DNA of 64,000 bases, from the NCBI GenBank assembly GCA_015178975.1, contig WHVD01000068.1, positions 310,001-374,000 on the forward strand. The letters run 5' to 3'. Origin of the DNA: Hysterangium stoloniferum. Lineage: Eukaryota > Basidiomycota > Agaricomycetes > Hysterangiales > Hysterangiaceae. Within the stretch, counting starts at the first letter, position 1, and each line of letters opens with the position of its first letter. Below are positions 51,388-63,577 of the stretch, in pieces. The notes under the pieces were generated by a model. The model searched no databases, was not told where the DNA came from, and worked only from the letters and a program-made list of their open reading frames with translations. Position numbers and translations under genes: made by a program.

Positions 51388-54300
51388 ATGGCGAAACAAC
51401 CTGATTTCGATACCGAGTTGGAAGAGGCTCGTACGGTGAACGAGAGTCAATTAGCTTTACTCAACAAGGCGAACGCGAAAAAGGCCACTTCAATCAGATA
51501 AGTAAGGTTTCTAGAGACAAATCCTGTGGTCTATTCTAACGTTCGATCCAGTTAAATACCTCCGTCGAGGCAGGCAAGGCTTTGAACGACAACGACGCCT
51601 TCCAAATAGCCAAGTCCACCGTTTGGCCTTGGATCAAAGATCAGGTCAGGGACTTCTCCGCCTACAGCGACCATCTACTATTGGCCCTGGATGAGCTCAG
51701 TAGAATTCATCCATTTATTAACGGTATCTGAATTCTGCCCCATCTTCATGCTTTCAGCGAAGACACTGACTTACCATAAGCTGCTGTAATACCCTTTAAT
51801 ATTGCCATAAAACTCTTGATCGCACGCCAAGATAACGACCAAAAGCTTTTCGCTCTCCATTGCACCATGAGCGATATGATGTCCACGCTGCAGTTGTGGG
51901 TCTCCTCGTCTGATTGATCAATAACAAACTGAGTCCATTTCCAGGCTCAAAGGGGTCTCAAGTCCAACGGAGGTTGCTCGCGATGGGATGACGATTGAAA
52001 ATCGCATCAGCGAAAGAATGCGCAGGATTAAGGAGTTTATTCATTATTCTATGCAGCTTTCTCATAGTTATACAAATATTCACACCGCAGGTGAGTTACG
52101 CTGTTAACGAGTTAACTCATGCATGCTCTCAACCGCAATTTTAGCTAAGGTTCTCACAAGCTTTAAGTGGCAAAGCGAATTTACAAAAGTTACCGAGGAA
52201 TTTGCCTCACACAGGAAAGGACTGCGGGATGAGATCCAGTTACACGCAAGCATCAGCATCGTGTCCGTACGGAGCACTTTAGCCGCTATGGAGGGAAACA
52301 TCTCTTTACTAACGAGAATGATATTCGAGCTCTTACGTTCCCAAGAGGAGCGTGACATGGACGAGTTCATCAAGAAAAATGGTGGTGTTGAGGTTGTATC
52401 TCAAAATCCCAATCTCCTCGACACACTTCTTCGCCTCTTCAAAGGCAGGCCCCCGATATGCCTGAAAAACGCCAGAAAGACGATTTAGGCATCGACATGC
52501 CTGGAAAACGCCGGCGAGACGATCCAGGCATGACCGTTACAAAATTGCAGGAGCAACTCAGGGCGGAAGTTGAAGTCATTATAAAAGAGAACTCCAAGGC
52601 GTTTGAACAGCAATGCGAGATGCTAAGAATTCAGATTGATGAGGTCAAAGGGATTGTGAAGAGGGAGTCTAAGTGGACCATTGACGCTATCCATGAGGGG
52701 GCACACGACAGAATCCGAGACCCAGTATGTGTCGACGTTGTTGCAGTGTGCACACAATCAATCAATAATATTATCATTTTTTTAGGACATCTGTGTAGTC
52801 TGGAAAGACATGGTCAGAGAGTCTTTCATGTCTTGAAAACAAAACTAATTCATGTATGGTCAGGGATTTAAAGGGAGTGTAAAAGTTCGCCACTTGGTCA
52901 TGGCTTTACGTGACCACTTCTCAGAATGCCAGTCTTCGGTCAACGGGAAGAAAGAGATAAACACTATTAGCCAAATCCGCGATATAGTTGATCCTTCAAA
53001 TGTCAAACCAGCAGAAGGAAAGCTAGAGGAAATTGCGAGCGTGACTAACAGAGTGGAAACGATAAGACCCGAAGATGAGTGGGCATTGGGATACATCAGC
53101 GTTTTGAAGAGTACAACCATTAATGGAGGCACCTGATCGTGATGCATCGAGCTTCGTTACTGTAGTGGAGGCTAATGCATTCGCAGCCGATCGACCTCTG
53201 CAATGGACGTACGTAGAGTACTTATTTCAAATTATTGCCTTCTTCTTACCAGTTCATCCCTAGCCTTCCCCATTGGCTTGCATATTGGACATACGGTGCG
53301 TGTGTAATTCTATAACTGCGTGCTGATCAGCTTACAGATGTGGTAAGGCTTTGAGCTATCAGTCAATTGGTATCGAGCACATATAATTAAGCTTCTGGCC
53401 CACATCTCGTCTGCTGTAAACAAGACGCTGCCAGCCAATAGGGTTACAGTTGAACGCTTCTGGCAATCCAGTTCGTTCTACTTTATCGATAGCCTGCTTG
53501 CTGGATTTTATGATGGCGACATCCAAGACGACATTGACATAGAAAACGACGCACAATTTCTCAGATTCAAGGACTATATCCTCAAACAGGAAGCATCCCT
53601 GCGTAATATGCTTTCTAAAACCACATATAATCTTAGTGATTATGACACATTTTCCATTGTTTTGGGACAAAGTCGTCTAGAAACGGTAAGTTCTCGTGAG
53701 TGTTCAGGGTGCCTATTTTTGAGCTGCCACAGTGCATCCTTCCTCTGCTTCACCTGCTGCTACAACGCGCCCTTGATATTCTTCGCATAAGCAAAACGGT
53801 TGTTCTTGATGATGCAGAATTATCGATTATCGATAAATCCATTTACAATGTAAACCGTGCAACGTATAAACGTGTCAACACATTGAAAGGTCTGTATCTT
53901 GACACAACCTCATTGTTGAAACTCATAAGACTTTAAAGATATTTTCAAGCTCCAAAATCTTGATTTTAAGACGCAGACAAAGAAGTTTTTTTTTGGGATG
54001 GTAAGTAGTAACTCTTTCTTAGTAGTCGCTTGCTGAAAGCATTGCAGTACTATTACTATTTCGAACAAGATATTTTAAACGGATATTGGAAGCTCAGTCC
54101 GGACACTAATTCCGTTTTGGGGTCACTCGCAGAAGGAGGTTTCCCCTCTGAAGAATCGGAGTATGAAAACTACTCTTATGCCATTGATGGCCGTTCCAAC
54201 AGTCCTGATGGCTTGAAAAGTACTTCCCCTCAATGCGTGACTACCCACGACAGAGAGCCATGGTATATCCCTGGATTCCACAGAGAATGACAATGCAGTC

Positions 54301-56059
54301 AGGTCTCGCACCCTCGGTGACCTGACACATTCCCAGCAACGGGCTGATAGGTTCGCCTTCTCGGACTCAGCCTGCTCTAGTTTATGGACCAAGTTCCGAG
54401 GACAGCATAACAGTAGACAATGGCTCATCTGACTAAACAGAGCCCCAACCTAGTGACACTTCCATTTCAAGCGACTCCACGCATGTCTTACTTGGTCAGT
54501 GGTATGGCTTACACACATACAACAAGGTCCATCTAGGACAAAGTTCTGCTGGAATTATGAGTTTTTCAGTGAATTCTGGATACCGATGGAAGGTTTTCAG
54601 GCTCTAGTGTGGATGGTGTGGGTGAATTTTTAATTGAAGGATCTCTTGACACAGATGGTGTCAAGTTAATTAAAACCTACGTGTATCTCATGGGGGGTAC
54701 AAAGATGGTTTTGGAGTATCGCGGAACACTTTCTGCTGACTCGGAGATTATGTCAGGGTCCTGGGGTCTCCAACGTGACGACCAGCCTGCAGGTCCAATC
54801 ACAGCTGATAGTAAATCAACCACGAATAACCCACCCGCCCCGGAATCCACTGACGATAAAACACCCTTCGAGGATTCCACTGCATATGATGATCTTCAGC
54901 GAGGTGGCTTTCTTTTGAAACGAAGGCATTTATTTTGGCCGTCGGATCCAGAACTGGAAAGTAATCGGCCGAGAACACTGTGGAATCTTGCATATCGTGT
55001 AGTGAGACAAAATCTTCGAGAACATCGGCTTTCCTGGACTGTCTTAAAGGACCGAAGAGATAAAAAGCGAAAATGCATCAGCCTTGTGATACGAAAAAAC
55101 ATGAACTGGCATGGAACCCTGGAGGATGAGGACCTAAAGGAATGGGCCAATTTGCATCAGAACACTCCCCCAAAGATTTGCAACTTTGGAGTGCAATGGC
55201 GACATTTGCTCAGCGCCGCCGCATCCTACACTCGTCCGTCATCATTTTTTAATAATTATTTTATTGGTCATTTCAGTTCTCTATTTTTAGGACGGTCCAC
55301 TGCGATAATTGTGCAATTAATCCCATTGAGGGAGCAAGGTTGATCTGTCTCACGTGTTCTGAAGGAGAAATACTTGGTACTCTGGATCTCTGTTTCAATT
55401 GCATGGATAAGCCAGTGTATCGCGGGGAGAACACAGAAAAACTCACCATCCTCTTCATCCGCTGTTGCAAGTACGCAGGATCTTACCGAATCGTTACGGA
55501 TATGACGCGAGAAATGAGGCGTCGTCTCTCGTACAACTTGTCAGAGGATATACTAGTCAGTCGGAACAAACTATGGCTTTGAAAGCGCAACAGGCACCAA
55601 CGTGTACCCAGTGTCACAAGCCCATAAAGCACCCGTTTTGGTGCTGTATAGCGTGTGAAGGTGTGTCCACTCCCTTTTAAGTCAAATCACGTAGATTAAA
55701 GGGTAAAAATAGACATTTCCAAGTCGTTCATTTGCCTTGAATGTAATAAGACAATAGAAGAGGCCAAGCCGAGGCAATGGGAGTATCGACCAGTCTCTGA
55801 CCTGGAGCACAAACATAATTGGGCACACCCTCTTGTCTTGATTAACGGTGACCAGGAACCTGCAACGCAAACCTTGGAAGAGCGTTTCACTCAAGAGAAT
55901 GCTAAAATTCATGACAGATTAAACGGTATCGAGGCGTCACTCTCCCAGAATGTTAACAGATTAAACAGTATCGAGGCGTCACTCTCCCAGAATGTCAACA
56001 GATTAAACAGTATCGAAGCGTTGCTCTCAGAAATGCGCGCGGCTATTGTGAAGCAATAG
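51388..56059 (+). pseudogene. Large ZZ-zinc-finger protein of mushroom type, damaged
   Basis: Many-exon gene. N-terminal helical part: SVEAGKALNDNDAFQIAKST, LDELSRIHPFIN and IAIKLLIARQDNDQKLFALH, then a long coiled region. Middle: WKDM / GFKGSVKVRHLVMALRDHFS, DASSFVTVVEANAFAADRPL and SLPHWLAYWTYG. C-terminal: ZZ finger TVHCDNCAINPIEGARLICL-TC ... LCFNC, a second Cys-pair module CTQCHKPIKHPFWCCIAC ... FICLEC, and a coiled tail with a 14-residue repeat. I know this architecture from agaricomycete proteins of unknown role. Lesions: TAA at 51499-51501 just before the first donor, a frameshift in the C-run 52450-52454, another near 53130, and others around 53680 and 54585. Some could be sequencing indels. 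Confidence 0.7.
55905..56040 (+). repeat. 14-codon coiled-coil repeat, three units
   Basis: RLNGIEASLSQNVN, RLNSIEASLSQNVN and RLNSIEALLSEMRA follow one another at the C-terminus of the ZZ-type protein. The DNA units of 42 bp are almost identical, so the coil has recently grown by tandem duplication. Confidence 0.85.
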
Positions 56060-56500
56060 GAAAGTTGTTCTTGTAATTTACATTTAGGTTGGATCCGTTT
56101 CAACAGCGGAGTAGCAGACCCATAAACTTGTGTGTATTCATATTCAGCGTGAAATGTCTGTGTGGCATTTTGGAATGGCATTAAGCAATTTCATCTAATT
56201 GACACACGCTTCAACTTCCAACCCCAGTGCGCGAACTTTCTCCGACGCTGTAAACCTGGTGGCTTACTACAGATGTAGGTAGTCTCAGAACGGGTATAAT
56301 TCCCCCAGGCATTCATAAATACCCAGTGGATATATAGGCAACACAAAAGACAGAAATTTTATTATAAAAAGGAGTTTGAGTATACATGAGCATGGAGAGA
56401 TAACTAAAACACAAGTAAAACTACTCAGGAGAATGCTTGGCCCACCAGCCCGGGCTTATGGCGAAATGAACCGGGTCAGGCATTGCATTGAAGAGGAACG
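56060..56500. other. 3' flank of the ZZ gene; no gene
   Basis: No coding signal on the plus strand beyond a short frame from 56376. From about 56500 the sequence pairs with 61225 onward. Confidence 0.4.
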
Positions 56501-56980
56501 CCTGGCGTCTGGCCAAGGATTTGATGGAAAACACATAATCCTAAGGACCACTGAATATATTGTGGCAATACCTATTCTGTCAATTGATCCGTCTGCCGAG
56601 CCAATCCTGCGTCACATCTTTCAGGACCCCTTCATTCCTTGTCTCATTTTCATTTTTCGGGTCAAAGGAGTGGACTGATGATATAATGATCGCCTTTCGT
56701 TGCGCCTGAGGCGTGGTCCTTTATATGGATGGTACGCCTGGTATGGGAGTTGTACTCGTAGGAAAGACGTCGCCAAGGGAAACGGAGTTGTCGGGATGTG
56801 AGTGTCCATTCAAATTCAGCATGGCTCGGAATTGTTCTGCACTCAGGGTGGCCAGTCTATAAAGATGGGCAGGTTTGACTTTGGACGTTGACCTCATATT
56901 CATATGTAATCCAGCTTCCATACATAGTGACTTATATTGAGCGAATACTTGGAATCGCCGGTTCCTCAGATATCTGCCGA
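56501..56980 (-). pseudogene. Unrecognised conserved gene, copy I (3' part)
   Basis: Minus strand: RYLRNRRFQVFAQYKSLCME, HLYRLATLSAEQFRAMLNLN, HPDNSVSLGDVFPTSTTPIP and GVPSI. The copy at 61225-61705 has the same sequence with HPHPDNSV. Conservation of protein words over silent changes suggests a real gene. It is cut off at about 56950, where the CBM19-type promoter block begins. Function not recognised. Confidence 0.5.
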
Positions 56981-57958
56981 CGACTCAATCGTGGTCTGTT
57001 TGTTAATAAAACTAGAGACAAACATGTAACTCAGTATTTGTGCGCAGTTGCGAGCAAATGACTGAGGTGCAACTAACTAGAAGTCAAGTATATATATTGT
57101 GCAATGACAATAGGGAAGAAAGGACAATACGTAACAAAGGACAATAGGTAACAAAAGACAATAAGTAACACAGGACAATAGGTAAACAATAACTTTTGTT
57201 GTCGTGTCCCTGTACGAGCAGCGTACTCCGAGAGTCAAGACTATAACGCGCTTGCTATTTTTAACATTTGTGATATTAGATATTAGAAATACATTAAAGG
57301 AGGAGGGGGAGGAGAGGATACCTGTCAGAAAGAACAGTGGTGGAGAAGAACCTGAAGAGGAAAGGTGGGATCTAAGTTTTTGAGGGATTTATACATCTGA
57401 GAACTGCCGTCCGGTGGGAATTTTTTTCGGTGAATGGGAACAGCATCTTACACACTCACTTTCAATGCTAGCGACTAGTAATAAATGTCTTTGAAACTGT
57501 AATAAATTGGTACAATTCGACCTACTATACGAATTTTATACGATAGTGTCACAGCACGGGTCGTTGTCTTCATGATCAGATCTTCATCTACTTTGGTTTC
57601 CGCCAAGCCAAGCCGGAAGTCCATGCCAGAATGGAAGAGCAAGAATCCTCTACCAACTTATGGATTGATGTCGATCATAGCCCAGTCGACACCAGAGGCT
57701 TCGACAGGCTCGAATCACCACACAGTTCACCTGTATCTAGGACAGCAGCTGGACAAAAACGGTCTCAGTCATTTCCTCGGTGATTTGCCGTGAAATGGGG
57801 GTCTGATTGATACATTTGTATGATTTTACACCTTTTTGAGTGTCTGAAAAATAAATAAATAGAATAATTACTAGACATAATGAACTGTGCCCAATCATTT
57901 TATTTTACTTCTTTAAGTGCCACTGCATGGTCACTCATAATACTCGGTAGAAATGGCA
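56981..57958. other. Shared promoter block without its gene
   Basis: About 57270-57620 is the block found upstream of the CBM19-like starts at 47666 and 63169, but no CBM19 exon follows. A ggacaataggtaacaaa word repeats several times at about 57120-57190. Confidence 0.5.
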
Positions 57959-59666
57959 TCACCGTGCACCATGGCCTTCAACTCTCTCACCACCATAGGC
58001 TTCCTCACACCCCTCTGTGGAATGAACGAGGAGTTCCCCTTCGTGAGGTGCACTCGGAATAAAATCTCCTGTATAATGTGCATCTCCGACGTCCTCGATC
58101 AAAGAATTTCCAACACTGCGTACCGCCGCTGGGAAGGTAGTGACCACGAAACTGTTCATCTGATTGATCGCGTGACACGACGAGTTTAATTCTCGCACAT
58201 CGAGAAAGAACCGGCAAATGAGGAGGATGGATATGCTGCAGTTGCCATTAAGAATTTAGAGAACATAAATGCGATAAATACTTGCCAATTCTCCATGTTG
58301 GTACCGATGCCTGAAAATGGGGTCTATGTTAGGTGTGAGATGAGTAAGTGATATTAAATTCACAGAGAAGAAAAGAGACTCACTGAGACAAACTTGGCAG
58401 AAATGATGTAGTATCAGTGAAAAGGGGGAAAAGGATTGGTAATTCCAGACCTTATCCGTGATTATGCTTTGTAAATTCCATACAAAAATTACACTAAAAA
58501 ATCAAAATCAAAATTTCATCAACCAAACCCAGGTAAATTTAGTACTGACACAAATCGGAGAACACCTGCAATTAATACGAACAGGGTCGTAAGGAACATG
58601 TGGGCTCAAAAGCCGAGATAAATACCTTGCTGTACAATTAGATAGGTTATAGATCTTTTCCGCAATCCTTTAATATCTCTTTGTAGCCTAATTGTGCCAA
58701 TAGTGTAGAATAAGGTGGTGAATAATATGAGCCCATCAAATGTAATTGTCAAAGTGCTTATTGCTGTGTCTATGACGATCATATCAACTGGAGCTCTCCA
58801 GACATATGCAATGAACTTCTGTACACCTGTTTAATGCTGTTAATTAGTTACGTTGTTCTAGTGGAGTGAAACGCACAGTTTTATACTGCTCCGCGAAAGA
58901 CATTTATCCTTGACTGCGACAAACTATCACGCTCATAAGTTTACCGATCCACTAGACGGTGCTAATGCGTAAACACACCACACGGCAGGAAAGTCCGGCG
59001 AGATATATTAACGATATCGGTGTTAAAAGGTATTTCTGATTTCTGCTTATAGCGTAAACCCTTGCCAGTAATATCCCTGAGATCCATCCTTGGTTGAGTT
59101 ATTTGAGCAAGTATATGCTAAATAGATTGATCACCATGTGCACCAAGTGTTACTGCAATGTCCAAGGCATCTATAGTTCGTACCATCGCATCACATACCC
59201 TTGGCCAACCGGTGAGCAACTATTGTGAGGGTCCAGAAAGTACCACGCACGCACTATCAACTGCTATCAGGCGTGGGAGCATTTTCGGGCCCGCCTCACC
59301 ACGCACCTCTAACGGTCCATCCGCCCAATCGAAGACCACATAACATATACGCTGGATTAGGAAGAAATATCGGGCAATGATATACAGCACAGATGGTAGT
59401 CTGATCCTACTCTTCCATACGAATTGGATTTCCGCCGGAAGCGTCAAAATTGTGTCATAACTAAACAGAACTGCGATGCCCGTCTATATAGTGTGGTACA
59501 CAACTGCGATTGCTTGTAGACGGACCTAGTGCTGTAATATTGGTGTAATTCAAAACCGTCCTGGAAACTTACGGTCAGCGATGTGTGCGATAAGACGGCC
59601 AAAGGTAAGTAGTTACTGTGCAATTGCTTCTTGAATAGACCTTTGAAGATCTACCACGGATGCCAT
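57959..59666 (-). CDS. DUF6533-type membrane protein, copy II
   Basis: Paralogue of 48565-50259, with the better-kept frame in the second exon: TILTLPAEIQFVWKSRIRLP, SVLYIIARYFFLIQRICYVV then FDWADGPLE up to a donor GTGCGT. The start region is MASVVDLQRSIQEAIAQ. The terminal exon (RELNSSCHAINQMNSFVVTT ... VEGHGAR) matches copy I. The exon 1 frame still meets a TAA unless splicing differs, so functionality is uncertain. Family role unknown; predicted seven-helix membrane protein. Confidence 0.6.
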
Positions 59667-61224
59667 GAGATAATGACAAGTATCAGGGCTGGGTCACTCT
59701 TAGCCTCTAATTAGCAGCATTCACGGTGCATTATAAGTAGTTGACTGCAGGCGCTCAATGAGAAGCAAGTCTGTCGCTCCAGAAAATAACAACTTACGCA
59801 GTTATGAATCAGAGGGGAAGGTTCTTAGCCACTTGATTACTTGAGCGCGAAAAATTACCTTCGTATAGCAAATTACGAGGTGACATAGTACCCTGTCATC
59901 TGCCATCTACCATCTACCGTCTTCCATCTGCCATCTACCGTCTTCCATCTGTGGCAACTCAATGTATTCAAACAGGAATCATCAGATACACTGATGCCAC
60001 CTGCTTTGTTGGGCCGACTTGCACGTTTTTGTGGAGTAGAGTCGTAACCGACGTCGAGTTGATCTCCCATGTTATATGTTTCTGGAATATCCCCGTGATA
60101 TATATATGTGGATAATTTTGCCGAAGCCATACTTTGTACGCCTAGTCATGCACTGATAGCAACTCGCTATCAGAGGGAACAATTTCGGCACTCAAGCACT
60201 CTACACTCATCAGGTTTCTGGCTTAATCTGATGCCTGCGAACCATTACCTTTCATGCATAATTGCGTAAGTTATAATTTTCTGAAGCCACTTCTCATTGA
60301 GTGCCTGCAATCATACTACTACATATACTGCACCGTGAATATTACAAAACTGTGCATTTCACTCCACTAGAACAACGTAACTAATAACGGCATTAAACAG
60401 GTGTACAGAGGTCCATTGCATTTGCCTGGAGAGCTCCAGTTGATATGATCGTCATACTCAATGACTTTTTTATCGCTTCTGTCAAAGCGCGTTCTGCTGT
60501 GGGCACAGTTCATATGTCGAGTAACTATCCTATTTATTCAGATTATTCGTATCGCGCAAGAATATTTGTAATTATTTATTTATCAGCCACCTGGTAGGCT
60601 TGATCGCATGTCAATAGGAAGAGAGATGGGCACAGAAGAAATATAGTACACTCACAAACAGGGTAGTTGGTATTGATTGGTATGAAGGGTAACTGAATGC
60701 GATCACATATCTTGCTGTGTAATGTGTGAGATACTGGTGCCATGAATTTCAATAAACAACATCGTACGCACGTCTTCGTACCAAAAAATGCAGTCATCAC
60801 GGTGCGTTATCGACACGCCAGAGGCTCGATAAGCTCGAACCATGACACAGTTCGCCTGTATCTAGGCCGACAGCAGTTAGGCATGGACGATCCCAGACAT
60901 CACCTGATCATCCCCTACACCCCTGCTCATCGCTTTCCCACAACAATCACGCTTCTGGAACATGGTCGGACTTGCATGAAGTTGCGATGTTTCATATACT
61001 TCTAAAATCAAATCAAAATCAGCTTCGAACCCATTCCGTGCAAATGATCGTCCAAACTGATCTGGAAACTGCTGTCCCTTGATGGTCCCTAGTGGCGCTG
61101 ACACTACATATATTAGCCGATTGCAAGGAATGTATAGCGCCACACCGCCGGTGCGTATTGAGTAATCTTTAGAGATGGCTCGAACCAAGTTACCCAGAGT
61201 CACACAAAAATATTATAGTTTATG
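59667..61224. other. Duplicated spacer with extra insertions
   Basis: Compared with 50260-51010 this copy has two added blocks. About 59890-59950 holds a ccatctaccgtcttccatctg microsatellite. About 60190-60730 includes, at 60360-60455 on the plus strand, a third partial copy of a DUF6533 exon (RSIAFAWRAPVDMIVIL). The minus frame 60877-61203 (RAISKDYSIRTGGVALYIPC) has no recognised domain. Confidence 0.5.
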
Positions 61225-61716
61225 CTTATAGCGGAGTCTGGCCAGGGATGTGATGGAAAACACATAACACCTAAGAACGACTGTGAATATGTTGTGGCAA
61301 TACCTATTCTGTCAATTGATCCGTCTGCCGAGCCAATCCCGCGTCACATCTTTCGGCACTCCTTCTTGTCTCATTTTCATTTTTCGGGTCAAAGGAGGTG
61401 GACTGATGATATAAATAATGATCGCCTTTCGTTGCACTTGAGGCGTGGTCCTTTACGTGGATGGGACGCCTGGTATGGGAGTTGTACTCGTAGGAAAGAC
61501 GTCGCCAAGGAAAACGGAGTTGTCAGGATGTGGATGTACTCCGTTCAAATTCAGCATGGCTCTGAATTGTTCTGCACTCAGGGTGGCCAGTCTATAGAGC
61601 TGGCCAGGTTTGACTTCGGACTTTGACCACATATTCACATGTAATCCAGCTTCCACACATAGTGACTCATATTGAGCGAATACTTGGAAGCCCCGGTTCC
61701 TCAGATATACAATTCA
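61225..61716 (-). pseudogene. Unrecognised conserved gene, copy II (3' part)
   Basis: Minus strand: YLRNRGFQVFAQYESLCVEA, LYRLATLSAEQFRAMLNLNG, VHPHPDNSVFLGDVFPTSTT and PIPGVPST. Its upstream part is cut at 61717 by the 272-bp solo-LTR-like repeat. Same family as 56501-56980. Confidence 0.5.
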
Positions 61717-61988
61717 TATTAAAAATAGTATGAGTTGACTCTATTGCAATACACAATATACAAGGGTTTAATAAGCTTGTAATAAAAGTACTTTGTGTCT
61801 CAATATCTTGTGTCAGTTAGTGTAGCACCTCCTGACAATATAGGTTGGATGCTCTGGGAGGTGTATAGTGGTTCTGACACACATTAACCTCCAAATGCAT
61901 GGTCCACAATTAGCATCTTCATATGAAAAGTTGCAATAATTGGTGGACTCCCCCTATAAAAAGGTGTGTTTCATCATCAAATTTAACA
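61717..61988 (+). mobile_element. 272-bp solo-LTR-like repeat, copy 2
   Basis: Flanked by the perfect duplication ATTCA (61712-61716, 61989-61993). It differs from 38040-38310 by about two substitutions and one indel. Same TATA box near the right end. Confidence 0.85.
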
Positions 61989-62196
61989 ATTCATGTCCGA
62001 CTTTGCATTACACATCCACACACCACTAGTGAGGTACATAAACCGCATTCAACACGGGGACGTACATACAAACCAGCTGTCTCCATTCCGTACAATGGGG
62101 AGTTCTCATTAGGGTCGTTAGGTGAGGATCTGGTCATATCATCCAATAAAACATCTCTCTTCGTACCGTAATCTTGCTGAAAAGGTATCGACGAAT

Positions 62197-63169
62197 TCAG
62201 GTGCCTGTGAGGGATGAGCCAGCACCAGTTGCTGCAATATGTGCAACGGCTTCAACACAGGTGATCGACTGAGAATATATGAGATGTAGGTCAAGTGATG
62301 TACAAACAAGAAGATTCACACTTACAGTTCCGGGGGAGTTGACTAGGGGCAAGACAGCACACTGCAAGCCACCAGCACATCCGGTGAGGACGAATTTGCC
62401 GTCGACACACTGCGCAAACTGATTGTTCACACAGGCATTCTGGCCTGCGGTGCAGGATGACGAGGTGGAGAGCGACGCGAATTGTTTGCTAAAGGAAAAG
62501 TCAGCAATACATAGCTCTACGAAGCGCCTGGCAGCGACGCACTTCAATGCCTGAATGGCCTTTCTGTTCGAGAGCGTGAAAGACGTCTTGTCATCAGATA
62601 AAACTTGGTTGTCAGCGGGCGGGGGGGCCGTGGCAGGAACCGGCGCTGGTGCAGCTTGGCTGGGATGGGTTGCCCCAGTTGCAGCAATCCGAGCATCTCG
62701 GTCTGCAGTCGTGTCGCATGTGATGCTCTGTTTTGGGAATGCGCGTGTCAGTATTCATAGTAATGAGGAAATGAAACGGATGAAGACGCACGGTTCCCGG
62801 CTTGTTAACAAGAGGAAGAGCAACGCAGCTGATATTAAGTGTTAGGAATGAAATAGACCATGGGTCCATTAAGCATACATTGTCCCGACTGCACAGGACG
62901 TTAATAGGAATTTCCCCCCAGAGCACTGATAGAGACATGAGATGACATGGCATTTCTACGCAAAGTGAAATAAAATCGGTGGGAATCACGTACTTCAATG
63001 CAATCGCATCTTGACCATTCTTCAAAGTGAATGGTTTAGCACCAGCGTCAGGAGCCTATGGGATCTTAATGGGTTAACGCAGGGTAGAATATAACAGGAT
63101 ACACACGGGTGCAGCCAAGACAGAGGCGAATAGGGTAGCAACGACGACGGCAAACTTTGATGAGAACAT
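62197..63169 (-). CDS. Secreted protein with two CBM19-like chitin-binding domains
   Basis: Seven exons by eye: 63107-63169 (signal peptide MFSSKFAVVVATLFASVLAA), 62994-63055, 62879-62955, 62792-62828, 62543-62727, 62326-62488 and 62197-62268. Domain 2 is complete: SCTAGQNACVNNQFAQCVDG, KFVLTGCAGGLQCAVLPLVN, SPGT, ITC (CBM19-type six-Cys pattern). Domain 1 has CSGGKFLLTSCAVGT, CVALPLVNKPGT and ITCDTTAD but lacks the exon with its first two Cys, still present in the copy at 47000. An Ala/Pro-rich linker joins them. The joined exons total 659 nt, not a multiple of three, so the exon loss breaks the frame. It would act outside the cell on chitin; this copy is likely damaged. Confidence 0.7.
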
Positions 63170-63577
63170 GGCTAAAGGGAAATTAATATACTGAAAATTG
63201 TCGGTGAACAAGATGCCAGAATGAAAGGAGCTGCCGACAACTCAATCGTGGTCTGTTTGTGGTATTAGATATTAGAAATACGTTAAAGAAGGAGGGAGAG
63301 GAGAGGATACCTGTTAGTAAGAACGGTGGTGGAGAGGAATTTGACGAGGAAAGGTGGGATCTAAGTTTTTGAGGGATTTCTGAGAACTGCCGTCCGGTGG
63401 GAATTTTTTTCGGGGAATGGGAACAGGACCTTATACAGTACACTCCCTTTCAATGCTAGCGACTAGTAATATGTAGTTTTGAAACTGTAACAAATTGGTA
63501 CAATTCGAAATGCTATAACGAATTTTATACTATAGTGTCACAGCACGGGGTGTTGTCTTCGTGACCAGATTTTCATC
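63170..63577 (-). promoter_or_regulatory. Upstream region of the CBM19-like gene
   Basis: A block shared with 47700-48060 and 57270-57620. Conservation of about 350 bp in three places makes it the probable promoter of this gene family, or a repeat that travels with it. Confidence 0.5.
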
